Shown here: positions 7,879-16,998 of the stretch, one piece after another
Position numbering within the stretch: the first letter of the stretch is position 1
Layout of the letters: each line of letters opens with the position of its first letter
NCBI RefSeq assembly: GCF_000420305.1
Contig: NZ_ATUR01000002.1
Coordinates: 62,001 to 126,000 of the forward strand
Direction: 5' to 3'
DNA: 64,000 nucleotides
Source of the DNA: Novosphingopyxis baekryungensis DSM 16222
Lineage (GTDB): Bacteria; Pseudomonadota; Alphaproteobacteria; Sphingomonadales; Sphingomonadaceae
Position numbers and translations under genes: made by a program
Notes under the pieces: generated by a model
Database searches by the model: none
Told to the model about the DNA's origin: nothing
The model's input: the letters and a program-made list of their open reading frames with translations, nothing else

Positions 7879-7994
7879 AAACATATCTCCTACGGGAAAG
7901 GTAATTCCTGTGCGCCCGACGGACATGTTCCGAAGACACACAATAAACCTACGCATAGACTTGTGCATAGTTCCGGTAGGGAAATGAGTGTTTT

Positions 7995-8068
7995 TGGATC
8001 CCCCGTGAGGACTCGAACCTCAATTGACGGAGTCAGAGTCCGCTCTCTTACCATTAGAGGACAGGGGA
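7995..8068 (-). tRNA. tRNA-Gln (anticodon CUG)
   Basis: The minus strand folds as a 74-nt cloverleaf including an encoded CCA. The acceptor TCCCCTG pairs with CGGGGGA, the D arm is CTCT-AATGGTA-AGAG, the anticodon arm is GCGGA-CTCTGAC-TCCGT, and the T arm is TGAGG-TTCGAGT-CCTCA. The anticodon loop CTCTGAC gives CUG, and the U1-A72 pair is characteristic of tRNA-Gln. Confidence 0.93.
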
Positions 8069-8230
8069 ATAGGATGCGCGAGATAGATTCGAGGGTGCTG
8101 GATGTCAACCCGAACAAGCCTGTCATTTTCACATTCTCACGGTCACTTGCCTGAAAATGGCTTTGCGCCTAGTTTCATTATCAGGTTCCGGGAACAAATG
8201 TTCGCCGGCGAGAAATGAAGTTGATACGGC

Positions 8231-9331
8231 ATGGGCGAATCCACAACGCCCTCGCCGCAGACCGATCGCGTGAGAGGAAAGGGCCGAACGGCCAAACGCG
8301 GCGATGCGGGCGCAGGGAAGAAAAACGGTAGTATCAGGAAACTACCTTCGGCAGCACGGTGGCCCGCGAGGAAGGCCTATGCCGCGCTGGATCTTGGCAC
8401 CAACAATTGTAGATTGCTGATCGCGAAGCCGTCCGCAGATGGCTTCGTGGTGATCGATGCTTTCTCACGCGTTGTGCGATTGGGTGAGGGGCTGGCCTCA
8501 TCGGGAAAGCTGAGTGACGCCGCCATCGATCGTGCGATTGGCGCGCTATCGGTCTGCTCGGACAAGCTGAGACGCCGCAATGTCACGCTTGCGCGATCGG
8601 TCGCCACCGAGGCCTGCAGGCGCGCGGAAAATGGACAGGGCTTTATCGACCGGGTGCAGCGGGAAACCGGTATCCGGCTCGATATCATCACGGCGGAGGA
8701 GGAGGCGCGGCTTGCTGTTTTGGGCTGCCATGTTCTGCTGGAACCCGGGCAGGGACCGGCGCTGATTTTCGATATCGGGGGCGGGTCGACCGAACTTGTG
8801 CTGGTTTCGACAGGCGGAGCAGTGCCGGAGATTATCGACTGGCAAAGCGCTCCCTGGGGGGTGGTCTCGCTATATGAAAGCGAGCTGCCCAATGCTGAAA
8901 CGGCCGAAGACCGTCTGGCCGCTTATGAACGGATGAAAAACCGGGTTCGGGAGAGCTTTTCGGCTTTCACGGCGCGCTTGCCCGAGCGAAAGCCGGAACA
9001 TCGGCTGCTGGGCACGTCCGGTACGGTAACCACGCTCGCCAGCCTCCATCTGGGCCTGCCAAGCTATGACCGGAAAATGATCGACGGCCTTATCGTGCCG
9101 TCCCGTTCGATGCTGGATATCTGCCAAAGGCTGTCTGCCATGTCGCCGCCGGAACGGGCGCAGCAACCGTGCATCGGCAAGGAGCGTGCCGATCTGGTGG
9201 TGGCCGGATGCGCCATCCTCGAAACCATTTTGGAGATCTGGCCGACCGCCCGTCTTGGCGTGGCGGACAGAGGTATCCGCGAAGGGATTTTGCGCACGCT
9301 GATGGCGGGCGAGGATGGTATGAAAGCATGA
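8231..9331 (+). CDS. Ppx/GppA family exopolyphosphatase / pppGpp phosphatase
   Basis: A 366-residue ASKHA-fold phosphatase. A basic N-terminal extension of about 50 residues precedes the phosphate-1 motif (ALDLGTNNCRLLIAKP, about 51-66); the catalytic Glu lies in the ITAEEEARLAV region, and the phosphate-2 motif is IFDIGGGSTELVLV. The family hydrolyses polyphosphate and/or pppGpp; the sequence alone does not decide which. It lacks the long C-terminal HD-like extension of E. coli Ppx. It overlaps rlmE by 4 bp (ATGA), so the two are translationally coupled. Confidence 0.88.
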   Translation: MGESTTPSPQTDRVRGKGRTAKRGDAGAGKKNGSIRKLPSAARWPARKAYAALDLGTNNCRLLIAKPSADGFVVIDAFSRVVRLGEGLASSGKLSDAAIDRAIGALSVCSDKLRRRNVTLARSVATEACRRAENGQGFIDRVQRETGIRLDIITAEEEARLAVLGCHVLLEPGQGPALIFDIGGGSTELVLVSTGGAVPEIIDWQSAPWGVVSLYESELPNAETAEDRLAAYERMKNRVRESFSAFTARLPERKPEHRLLGTSGTVTTLASLHLGLPSYDRKMIDGLIVPSRSMLDICQRLSAMSPPERAQQPCIGKERADLVVAGCAILETILEIWPTARLGVADRGIREGILRTLMAGEDGMKA

Positions 9332-9969
9332 CTAAGGAACGTGTCAGAACCGCGCGCAAACGCAGCGCGCAATCCACCCGCTGGCTCCAGCGTCAACTGG
9401 ACGATCCCTATGTCAAACGGGCCAAGGCCGAAGGCTATCGCAGCCGCGCCGCCTATAAGCTGATCGAGCTGGACGAGAAATTCGCTCTGTTGAAGGGCGC
9501 GCAGCGCGTGGTCGATCTTGGGATCGCTCCCGGCGGCTGGGCGCAGGTGATCCGCAAGATGCATCCGAAGGCCGCAATCGTCGGTATCGATTTGCTGCCG
9601 GTCGATCCTATCGAAGGGGTGACCCTGCTCGAAATGGACTTCATGGACGATAGTGCGCCCGGACTGCTCATCGATGCATTGGGCGGGCCGCCGGACCTGG
9701 TACTGAGTGACATGGCGGCGAACACCACCGGCCACAAGCAGACGGATCATCTGCGCACGATGGGTCTGGTGGAAGCGGCTGCGGCCTTTGCAATCGACAA
9801 TCTGCACCCGGGCGGATCATTTCTGTCCAAGTCTTTTGCCGGCGGTTCGGATCAGTCCTTGCTGAGCGAACTGAAGCGCAACTTTACCAGTGTCAAACAT
9901 GCCAAGCCGCCTGCTAGTCGCAAGGGTTCGGTGGAATGGTACGTCGTTGCCAAGGGCAAAAAGGCCTAG
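9328..9969 (+). CDS. rlmE: 23S rRNA (uridine-2'-O)-methyltransferase RlmE
   Basis: A 213-residue FtsJ/RrmJ-type methyltransferase from the ATG at 9328, which overlaps the Ppx stop (ATGA). Motifs include SRAAYKLIELDEKF, the SAM-binding VVDLGIAPGGWAQV, the catalytic Asp in LVLSDMAANTTGHKQTD, and the Lys in GGSFLSKSFAGG. RlmE methylates U2552 of 23S rRNA late in 50S assembly. The longer frame starting at 9169 lies inside ppx and is rejected. Its stop codon overlaps that of the convergent DsbA-like gene (shared CTAG). Confidence 0.94.
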   Translation: MTKERVRTARKRSAQSTRWLQRQLDDPYVKRAKAEGYRSRAAYKLIELDEKFALLKGAQRVVDLGIAPGGWAQVIRKMHPKAAIVGIDLLPVDPIEGVTLLEMDFMDDSAPGLLIDALGGPPDLVLSDMAANTTGHKQTDHLRTMGLVEAAAAFAIDNLHPGGSFLSKSFAGGSDQSLLSELKRNFTSVKHAKPPASRKGSVEWYVVAKGKKA

Positions 9970-10775
9970 TCTGCAGCGCTGACTGCCTGCTTCAGCCGCT
10001 CAAAGCCGACTGCCCCTTCCAGCACGCCATCACCGGTGACCCATGTGGGTGTACCGCTGAATCCGATGCTGCGGGCCAGATCGAAATTCTTGCGCAGCTC
10101 AGCCGTGACCATGTCCGATTGCGCAAATTGCCGCGCCGCCGCCATATCGAGGCCGGATGCGGTGGCTGCCTTGGCGATGGTGGCCTCGGTAGGTTTGCCA
10201 GCGGCGTACATGGCGTCGTGGAACGCCTTGTACTTGCCCTGCCGCGCGGCAGCGAGCGCCATGCGCGCCGCCTGCTCGCTGCCCTTGCCCAGAATGGGCA
10301 GTTCGCGGAACACGACTTTCAGATTTCGGTCGCTGGCGATCAGCCGGTTGAGATCCGGCACGCTGGTGCGGCAAAAACCGCAGGCATAATCGAAAAACTC
10401 TACCAGAACCCGCTGCCCATCGGCATTGCCTGCGACCGCACCCGGAAAAGGGGTCTCGATGTCGCTGCGAACATCGGCCAATCGGCCCTGCGCATCGCGC
10501 TTTTGCAGGATGTCGACGGCTTCCGTGATGATTTCCGGATTACTCAGGATATAATTACGAACCACCGCTTCCATCGCGCTGCGATCTTCCGGGGTCAGAT
10601 TCGCGGCTCTCAGATCCTTGTCTGCGGCGGCGGCGGGATCCAGCGGCTGTGGTCGTTCGGAACGCTCCCCCCCGGTGAGGGTCAGGTACACCGCCGCAAA
10701 CAGGGCGAGGAGACATACCGCGCCGAGAAGATAGAGTAGCGGCGCGCGCGAGGCGGGTTGGGTACTATCGAACAT
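9966..10775 (-). CDS. DsbA family (Com1-like) thiol:disulfide oxidoreductase
   Basis: A 269-residue protein with an N-terminal membrane anchor (about residues 12-35, LLYLLGAVCLLALFAAVYL), a helical linker, and a thioredoxin/DsbA domain with the active site DYACGFCRTSVPDL (CGFC). The cis-Pro region is GFSGTPTWVTGDG. This architecture is the Com1/ScsC-like group of periplasmic, membrane-tethered oxidases or isomerases. It is downstream of the M48 protease on the same strand, with about 40 bp between, so the two may form a periplasmic quality-control unit. Confidence 0.88.
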   Translation of the reverse strand: MFDSTQPASRAPLLYLLGAVCLLALFAAVYLTLTGGERSERPQPLDPAAAADKDLRAANLTPEDRSAMEAVVRNYILSNPEIITEAVDILQKRDAQGRLADVRSDIETPFPGAVAGNADGQRVLVEFFDYACGFCRTSVPDLNRLIASDRNLKVVFRELPILGKGSEQAARMALAAARQGKYKAFHDAMYAAGKPTEATIAKAATASGLDMAAARQFAQSDMVTAELRKNFDLARSIGFSGTPTWVTGDGVLEGAVGFERLKQAVSAAD

Positions 10776-10816
10776 GGGAATGTACTAACAGGCGCGCATG
10801 CACTGTCCAGCGGCCG

Positions 10817-12172
10817 TCATCGACGCCGCTTCTTGTCATCTTCCAGCTGCGCTTCCGCGATCAGACGAATGTCCTGCGCGCGCAACCAGTCCGGGCTGTA
10901 ATCCGGCAGGCCGCTCATGGCCTGATCCGAGTGGCGCAGCGCCAGACTGGACTCCCCGGTCATCAGATCGCGTTCTGCCGTGGCCAGGGCGGCCCGCGCC
11001 TGATCACCCTGTTGTTCATAGACCACGCCCAGCTGATACCAGGCAAAGGGGTTGCGGTTGTCCCGTACGACCGCGGATTTCAGGACCTCCTGCGCTTCGG
11101 CCAGATTGGCCCGATCTTCTGTGGCAACGAGCGCATGGCCGAACAGCGCGGCGATCAGCGGATTATTGTCGGATCCCGCCACAGCCTTGCGCAAAGGCGC
11201 CATGGCCTGATCCGGCTTGCCTGACTCCAAAAGAATCTGGCCGTATAATTCCTGAAAATAGGGGTCGTTCGGGTCCGTCGCGATCAGGGATTGCGCCTCC
11301 TGCGTCGCCTTTTTGGGATAGGCCGATTTGTGCCAGGCATAGGCACGGGCGTAGCGGGCGGGCACGCTCTGGTCGCTTTCCGGATAGTCCCGCAATGTTT
11401 CCTCCGGCCTCGCGATGTAACCCAGCAGCTTCGCTTTCACCCGCTTGAAATCGCTCTCCCATTTCGGGTTGAGCGGCGCTTCCCAGGCCGGATCCTTGGA
11501 ATAGGTATCGCGCAGATACTGGACGCGGTCTCCCGAGAGCGGATGGCTGCGGACAAAGGCCTGCTCATCGTCCTGCGGAATACCGAGACGGAATTCATAG
11601 CTCTGCAGCTTCTTGAAAAAGTCGATCGACCCGCGACCGGTGATGCCGGCCTCTGACAGGTAGCGCGCGCCGCTGGCGTCGGCAACGCTTTCCTGCACGC
11701 GCGAATAAGCGAGATATTTGCCGATCGCGGCGCGCTGGCCCGCCATCATGATGCCTGCTGCAGCGTCACCGGCGCCCGCCACGGCGGCAAGTGCGCCAAG
11801 GAGCAGCGATCCGATCGTGATGCTTTGGGCCGAAGCTGCCGCGTCTCCGCCGCGCATCGCGTGGCCGCCTTCGACATGGCCAAGCTCATGGGCGATGACG
11901 CCCTGAACCTCATTGGCGGTGCTGGCCTCTTCGATCAGGCCGCTATTGATGTAGACTGTCTGTCCGCCAGCGGTGAATGCGTTGATCGCCCGGTCGCCGA
12001 CCAGAACGATTTCCACATCCTCCGGTCGCATGCCAGCGGCACGGACCAGCGGCGCGCTGATTTCTCGGAAAAAAGCCTCGGTCTCCGCATCGCGCAACAC
12101 ACTCTGCGCTGCCGCAGGCCTGAGCGCGATAACCAGGGAAAGGACGAGACAAACGGCAGTGCGGACCATCAT
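10817..12172 (-). CDS. M48 family metalloprotease with TPR region (BepA-like)
   Basis: From the ATG at 12172 (or the adjacent 12169) the product has a signal peptide (MMVRTAVCLVLSLVIALRPAAAQ), the zinc motif GVIAHELGHVEGGH, the third zinc ligand region (RVQESVADASGARYL), and a C-terminal half with tetratricopeptide-like helices (YARAYAWHKSAYPKKA, then PLRKAVAGSDNNPLIAALFGHAL). This is the BepA/YfgC-type periplasmic protease and chaperone layout, which degrades misassembled outer-membrane proteins. An in-frame extension to 12259 would bury the signal peptide, so the internal start is preferred, though no strong SD is visible. Confidence 0.85.
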   Translation of the reverse strand: MMVRTAVCLVLSLVIALRPAAAQSVLRDAETEAFFREISAPLVRAAGMRPEDVEIVLVGDRAINAFTAGGQTVYINSGLIEEASTANEVQGVIAHELGHVEGGHAMRGGDAAASAQSITIGSLLLGALAAVAGAGDAAAGIMMAGQRAAIGKYLAYSRVQESVADASGARYLSEAGITGRGSIDFFKKLQSYEFRLGIPQDDEQAFVRSHPLSGDRVQYLRDTYSKDPAWEAPLNPKWESDFKRVKAKLLGYIARPEETLRDYPESDQSVPARYARAYAWHKSAYPKKATQEAQSLIATDPNDPYFQELYGQILLESGKPDQAMAPLRKAVAGSDNNPLIAALFGHALVATEDRANLAEAQEVLKSAVVRDNRNPFAWYQLGVVYEQQGDQARAALATAERDLMTGESSLALRHSDQAMSGLPDYSPDWLRAQDIRLIAEAQLEDDKKRRR

Positions 12173-12289
12173 ACTGCCAATGCGTTCCGGCCGCTGAACC
12201 GGACGTGAAGCGCGCGGGCAACCGGACGAGGTCCAGCAATGCCCGCGCGTATCAGTCATAGCGATAAAATCGCTATCGGCGTGGTGATC

Positions 12290-15106
12290 TCAGCCAAAGG
12301 TTCGCTGCCACCAGCCGCGTCGTGGCGGGCCACCATCAGACCCGTCTGCGCTGTCGCCGCCGTCGGCCTGGGAAACATCGTTTCCTTCGGCTGCCACGTC
12401 CGTTGCCGCTGGTGCAGGTGCAGGTGCAGGTGCAGGTGCAGGGGACGGTTTGGGCTCGGTCGCTGGTTCCTCGTTACTGCCGGCAGTTTCGGCAGGATCG
12501 GACGTAACAGCCTGTTCCGCCGGCTCAGCCTTCTTGCGGCGGGCACGGGGCTTGGGCTTCTCGGCAGCATTGCCGTCGCCGTCGCCGCCGTCAGCGGAGG
12601 TGTTGTCGGCGTCCGCCTTTTTGGCACGACTGCGGCGCTTGGGCTTTGGCTTCTCCTCGTCAGCAGATGGAGCGCTGTCGGTCGCCTTATCCGCTCCTGC
12701 CGTCGTGGCCTCGTCCTGCGACGACTGCTCGTCCGTGGCTTTGGCCTTGGCCGGCCGGCGACGCGCACGTTTTTTCGGAGCCTCGGCTTCGGCGTCCGGC
12801 GTCTGGCCATCGGCATCGCTATCCGTGGCCACGGCATCGCTATCCGCTGGCGTTCCACCGTCTTGCATAGCAGCGTCTTCACCGCTGGACTTGCGTCGAC
12901 GTCCGCGGCGCGCACGGGGCTTATCGTCCGATGAGCTGTCCGTCCCGCGTTCTTCGGCAGCGTCGCCCTTTTTGGCGTCATCATCGCCATGACCGCTCTG
13001 CTGACCGTCGGCATCGTCGGACTGGTTGCCCTGCTCGTCGTCCTCGCGCTTGCGACCACGACCGCCGCGCCGACCACGACGCCGGCGCTTGCGCTTCGGC
13101 TTGTCGTCATCGCCATCTTCATGCTGACGATTGCGCGGCTGGTTCCGGGGCTTTTCGTCCCGCTCCTCGCTCTCGGCCCCCGCGCTATCGTCAGTTGCGT
13201 CCTGATCGTCCAGATCGTCGGCAACGTCGTCCGCGAAGTCTTCCTCGTCGACGATCGGTTCGAAATGTACTTCCTTCTGCGGTTTGCCGCCGGAGCTGCT
13301 CACCGTCATCTTGGCGCCCTCGGCCTCGCTATTGGGCAGGATTTCGATCACGACGCCATAGCGCTCCTCGATCTCGGCCAGCTCATTACGCTTGGAATTG
13401 AGGACGTAGATCGTCGCTTCCTGGCTGGAGCGCAGCGTGATTTCGCGGCCCTTGCCCTTCGCGGCTTCCTCCTCGATGTGCCGCAGCGCCGTAAGCCCGG
13501 CAGACGACGCCGTGCGCACAAGGCCCGTGCCTTCGCAATGCGGGCATTCGCGGGTCGATGCTTCCAGCACGCCGGTGCGTAGACGCTGACGGCTCATCTC
13601 CATCAGACCGAAGCTCGAGATGCGACCGACCTGAATGCGGGCGCGGTCGTTCTTCAGCGACTCCTTGAGGCAGCGCTCCACCTTCCGGTTGTTGCCGTTC
13701 TTTTCCATGTCGATGAAATCGATCACGACCAGACCGGCCATATCGCGCAGACGCAGCTGCCGGGCGATTTCGCGCGCGGCTTCCATGTTGGTGGACAGCG
13801 CCGTCTGCTCGATCCCATGTTCCTTGGTGGATCGGCCCGAGTTGATATCGATCGAGACCAGCGCCTCGGTCGGGTTGATCACGATATAGCCGCCGGACTT
13901 CAACTGCACGACCGGCTGGTACATCGCGGACAGCTGATCTTCCACGCCATGGCGCTGGAACAGCGGAACCGGGTCCGCATATTGCTTCACCTTGCGTGCA
14001 TGGCTCGGCATCAGCAATTTCATGAAGGACTTGGCAGACTTGTAGCCTTCATCCCCTTCGACCAGCACCTCGTCGATCTCGCGATTGTAGATATCGCGGA
14101 TGGCACGTTTGATCAGCGCACTGTCGCTGTGGATCAGCGCCGGTGCGGCGCTGCCCAGCGTGCGTTCGCGGATCTCGTCCCACAGGCGCGCCAGATAATC
14201 GAAGTCGCGCTTGATCTCCGGCTTGGTGCGGGAAAGACCGGCGGTCCGCACAATGCAGCCCATGGTGCGGGGCAGGTTCAGATCGTCGACGATCGATTTC
14301 AGACGCTTGCGATCGGACGCGCTGGAGATCTTCCGGCTGATGCCGCCGCCATGCGACGTGTTGGGCATCAGCACGCAATAGCGCCCGGCGAGCGACAAAT
14401 AGGTGGTCAGCGCCGCGCCTTTATTGCCGCGCTCTTCCTTGACGACCTGCACCAGCAGGACCTGACGACGATGAATGACGTCCTGGATCTTGTAGCGGCG
14501 GCGCAGCTCCTGACGCTTGGCGCGCGCGGCGTCGCTGGCCCGGGCAGCGGACCGTCCGCGACCATTGCCATTGCCTTTGCGGCCACGCCCACGTCCACGA
14601 CCACGCGCGCCGGACTGATCGTCGTCCGCGTCCTCATTGGCGTCGTCGCTCTCGAGATCCGGAATCTCGCCTTCCTTGGCATCGATGGTATCGACCGACG
14701 TGTCCTTGTCGACCTCGACCAGCTCCGGTTCGTCGAGGCCGTTATCGTCGTCGTCGGCAGCGTCTGCCGCATCGTCGGCATCGTCTTCTGCTTCGCGCGC
14801 GGCGGCTTCTTCTTCGGCGGCCTCAGCTTCTTCGGCGAGCAGCCGGTCGCGATCTTCCTTGGGGATCTGATAATAATCAGGATGGATTTCGGAGAACGCC
14901 AGGAAGCCGTGGCGGTTGCCGCCATAATCGACGAATGCCGCCTGCAACGAGGGCTCAACCCTGGTAACCTTGGCTAGATAGATATTGCCTTTGAGCTGTT
15001 CATGCTCAGCGGATTCGAAGTCAAACTCCTCAATCCGGTTTCCTTGGACGACCGCGACCCGGGTTTCTTCCCGGTGGCGCGCGTCGATCAGCATACGCGT
15101 TGTCAT
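12290..15106 (-). CDS. rne: Ribonuclease E/G family endoribonuclease (RNase E)
   Basis: A 938-residue protein. The N-terminal catalytic half has the S1 domain (EQLKGNIYLAKVTRVEPSLQAAFVDYG, split by an acidic and RG-rich insertion at about residues 94-195), DNase I-like motifs with catalytic Asp residues (LVVIDFIDMEKNGN, SIDINSGRS) and the Zn-link ECPHCEGTG. The C-terminal 370 residues are charged, low-complexity and disordered, with Lys/Arg blocks, a PAPAPA tract and a Trp-containing end PPRRGWWQRTFG. It is the main mRNA-decay nuclease and degradosome scaffold. SD AGGAG precedes the ATG. The M48 gene follows. Confidence 0.95.
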   Translation of the reverse strand: MTTRMLIDARHREETRVAVVQGNRIEEFDFESAEHEQLKGNIYLAKVTRVEPSLQAAFVDYGGNRHGFLAFSEIHPDYYQIPKEDRDRLLAEEAEAAEEEAAAREAEDDADDAADAADDDDNGLDEPELVEVDKDTSVDTIDAKEGEIPDLESDDANEDADDDQSGARGRGRGRGRKGNGNGRGRSAARASDAARAKRQELRRRYKIQDVIHRRQVLLVQVVKEERGNKGAALTTYLSLAGRYCVLMPNTSHGGGISRKISSASDRKRLKSIVDDLNLPRTMGCIVRTAGLSRTKPEIKRDFDYLARLWDEIRERTLGSAAPALIHSDSALIKRAIRDIYNREIDEVLVEGDEGYKSAKSFMKLLMPSHARKVKQYADPVPLFQRHGVEDQLSAMYQPVVQLKSGGYIVINPTEALVSIDINSGRSTKEHGIEQTALSTNMEAAREIARQLRLRDMAGLVVIDFIDMEKNGNNRKVERCLKESLKNDRARIQVGRISSFGLMEMSRQRLRTGVLEASTRECPHCEGTGLVRTASSAGLTALRHIEEEAAKGKGREITLRSSQEATIYVLNSKRNELAEIEERYGVVIEILPNSEAEGAKMTVSSSGGKPQKEVHFEPIVDEEDFADDVADDLDDQDATDDSAGAESEERDEKPRNQPRNRQHEDGDDDKPKRKRRRRGRRGGRGRKREDDEQGNQSDDADGQQSGHGDDDAKKGDAAEERGTDSSSDDKPRARRGRRRKSSGEDAAMQDGGTPADSDAVATDSDADGQTPDAEAEAPKKRARRRPAKAKATDEQSSQDEATTAGADKATDSAPSADEEKPKPKRRSRAKKADADNTSADGGDGDGNAAEKPKPRARRKKAEPAEQAVTSDPAETAGSNEEPATEPKPSPAPAPAPAPAPAATDVAAEGNDVSQADGGDSADGSDGGPPRRGWWQRTFG
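12411..12440. repeat. 6-bp tandem repeat (GGTGCA x5) inside rne
   Basis: Five perfect GGTGCA units encode the alternating Pro-Ala tract in the RNase E tail. The period is a multiple of three, so copy-number change would keep the frame. Confidence 0.9.
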
Positions 15107-15663
15107 GTAATGTTCTCCTGGCAGAGCGGGCGCAAACCACTACGGGCGCAGCCTTGCCAATTTGCTTGAGGCCGACGTGTAGGGACACAAAGCCCTCCGT
15201 CCGGCACGGTGATGTTAGAAATGCATCTGCTGCAGCGATATTGTCCGGGCGCGTGGCGCGGACGAAATCCGGACGCAGCCCATAGGCCGCTTGCCATGCG
15301 CCGCGCTTCCCGAGGGAGGCGGCGTATGTCCGAATTTGATACCTCATGCAGCGTCAACCTGATTGGTAGCGGCGCAAAAATGATGCCGCCATGATGCCGA
15401 TGGACGGGGATTTCTCTTCCAGTCGATCGGGTCGGGTCTGGGCTAGCAGCACTGCCTGTCTATCGCAACCTATTTGGCAAAGTAGGTGCCTGGTGTCACG
15501 CCGACCGTTCCGAAACACTGTCCTTACGCACCGTTAACCATGGGCATTAACGGTGCTGCGAAAGCTGCTGCTAAGCCTGGCTGTAAACCGTATTTGCGAA
15601 CCGCGCCGAAGCGACTGAAGCCGTAGCAAGGCTACCTCACGAGCGTAATTCGGAGCACGGACC
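15107..15663. other. Long divergent intergenic region: rne 5' leader and amidase promoter
   Basis: About 557 bp without a credible gene. The minus-strand side should contain the rne promoter and an untranslated leader, which in other bacteria is used for RNase E autoregulation. Short minus-strand frames near 15030-15357 overlap the rne start and have no family similarity. The plus-strand side contains a perfect inverted repeat at 15528-15556 and the SD (GGAG at 15652) of the amidase. Confidence 0.5.
15528..15556. repeat. 10-bp inverted repeat upstream of the amidase gene
   Basis: GCACCGTTAA (15528-15537) and TTAACGGTGC (15547-15556) form a perfect 10-bp inverted repeat with a 9-nt spacer, about 110 bp before the amidase start. 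There is no T-run, so it is more like a protein-binding site than a terminator. Confidence 0.6.
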
Positions 15664-16917
15664 TTGGATAGAATTTTCTGGACGATGCGCGGCAGCGGAC
15701 GCCATATGGCGGCCATGATCGCGCTGATCCTATCGCTGCTGATCGCCTATATGCCGGTGCATGCGAGCGCCATTACCGGTGTGCGCCTGCAAGGCGATGA
15801 ACTGGTGGTGGATTTCGACGCTCCGGTGGAAGGCGCGTCCGTCTTTGGATTGCAGGGTCCGGACCGTGTCGCGATCGATGTCGACGGCATAAACCATGCG
15901 TCCTTTGCCGAACGCGACAGCGCCTTGGGATATGTACGCGGGGGCCAGTTCGATGAAGACACTGCCCGTATCGTGGTGGATCTCCATCAACCCGTTACGC
16001 TATCGGACTTCCGCTTTGCCGATGATGGGCGCAGTCTGATTTTGGCGCTCGCGCGTACGAGCGCGACGGACTTTGCCCGCAAGCTCGTGGCCAACCGTCA
16101 ATCCTTGCTGGCGCCGGCGATGGCGCGGCGCGTCGCAGAGCCGGGCGGCTATAGCGTGTCGATGAAACTGGCGCCGCCGCGTACCAGCCGCAATCTGCCG
16201 ACCATTTACGGGCGCGACGATCCGCGCCTGCCCCTCGTCGTCATCGATGCCGGCCATGGCGGCCATGATCCCGGCGCGGTGAGCCCCCATGGCGGCAAGC
16301 TGGAAAAGGACGTGACCCTCGCCATTGCCAAGGCGGTGCGGGACAAGCTGGTTGCCAGCGGCCAGGCACGCGTTGCCCTCACCCGCGATACCGACAGCTT
16401 CATCGTGCTGCAGAACCGCTATGCCATTGCGCGCAAGCTGGGCGCCGACCTGTTCATTTCGATCCATGCCGACAGCGCGGAAAATCAGGCCGCGAGCGGG
16501 GCCACGGTCTACACCCTGTCGGAAGTCGCGTCGGACCGGGAGGCGCAGCGCCTGGCATCACGGGAAAACAAGGCGGACATTATCAATGGCATCAATCTCG
16601 GTGCGGCAGGCGATGATCTGTCGTCCATCCTCATCGACCTGACCCAGCGAGAGACGATGAACATCTCCGCCGATTTTGCCGAATTGCTGGCGCGCGAAGC
16701 GAAAAGCAACATGCGCGTCAAAGCCAATCCACATCGGTTTGCCAGTCTGATGGTGCTCAAAGCCCCCGATACGCCGTCGGTGCTTTTCGAAACCGGTTAT
16801 CTGACGAACGAAGACGACGTGGCATTCCTTTCTTCGTCGGCCGGTCAAAGGCGGGTGGCGCAGGGTATTTCATCGGCAGTTCAGGTGCATTTCGCAAAGA
16901 AGATTGCTCTGCGCTAG
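15664..16917 (+). CDS. N-acetylmuramoyl-L-alanine amidase (AmiC-type, with AMIN domain)
   Basis: A 417-residue exported protein: signal peptide (MAAMIALILSLLIAYMPVHA), an AMIN domain (about 38-140, ITGVRLQGDELVVDFDAP), then an Amidase_3 catalytic domain with zinc ligands in VVIDAGHGGHDPG, the Glu in GGKLEKDVTL, His in LFISIHADSA, and catalytic Glu in VLFETGYLTN. It cleaves the bond between MurNAc and the stem peptide during septum splitting. A TTG start at 15664 is favoured because GGAG lies eight bases upstream; ATGs at 15685 and 15706 are alternatives. The PBP1a gene follows by about 80 bp on the same strand. Confidence 0.9.
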   Translation: MDRIFWTMRGSGRHMAAMIALILSLLIAYMPVHASAITGVRLQGDELVVDFDAPVEGASVFGLQGPDRVAIDVDGINHASFAERDSALGYVRGGQFDEDTARIVVDLHQPVTLSDFRFADDGRSLILALARTSATDFARKLVANRQSLLAPAMARRVAEPGGYSVSMKLAPPRTSRNLPTIYGRDDPRLPLVVIDAGHGGHDPGAVSPHGGKLEKDVTLAIAKAVRDKLVASGQARVALTRDTDSFIVLQNRYAIARKLGADLFISIHADSAENQAASGATVYTLSEVASDREAQRLASRENKADIINGINLGAAGDDLSSILIDLTQRETMNISADFAELLAREAKSNMRVKANPHRFASLMVLKAPDTPSVLFETGYLTNEDDVAFLSSSAGQRRVAQGISSAVQVHFAKKIALR

Positions 16918-16998
16918 GCGGCTATGATCCTCTAACGGCTGGATCGGGGCCTGCTTAAGGCTGGCGCGCTTGAGGAAAGCTGATAGAAAACGCGCCTG

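Noticed and set aside
7995-8068. tRNA-Glu assignment for the tRNA
   Set aside because: The anticodon loop CTCTGAC places CUG at positions 34-36, and U1-A72 fits Gln rather than Glu.
12256-13224. 322-residue ORF on the minus strand in another frame of rne
   Set aside because: Overlaps the rne tail in a different frame; the low-complexity tail allows long open shadow frames.
13817-14977. 386-residue ORF on the plus strand
   Set aside because: Antisense of the RNase E catalytic domain.
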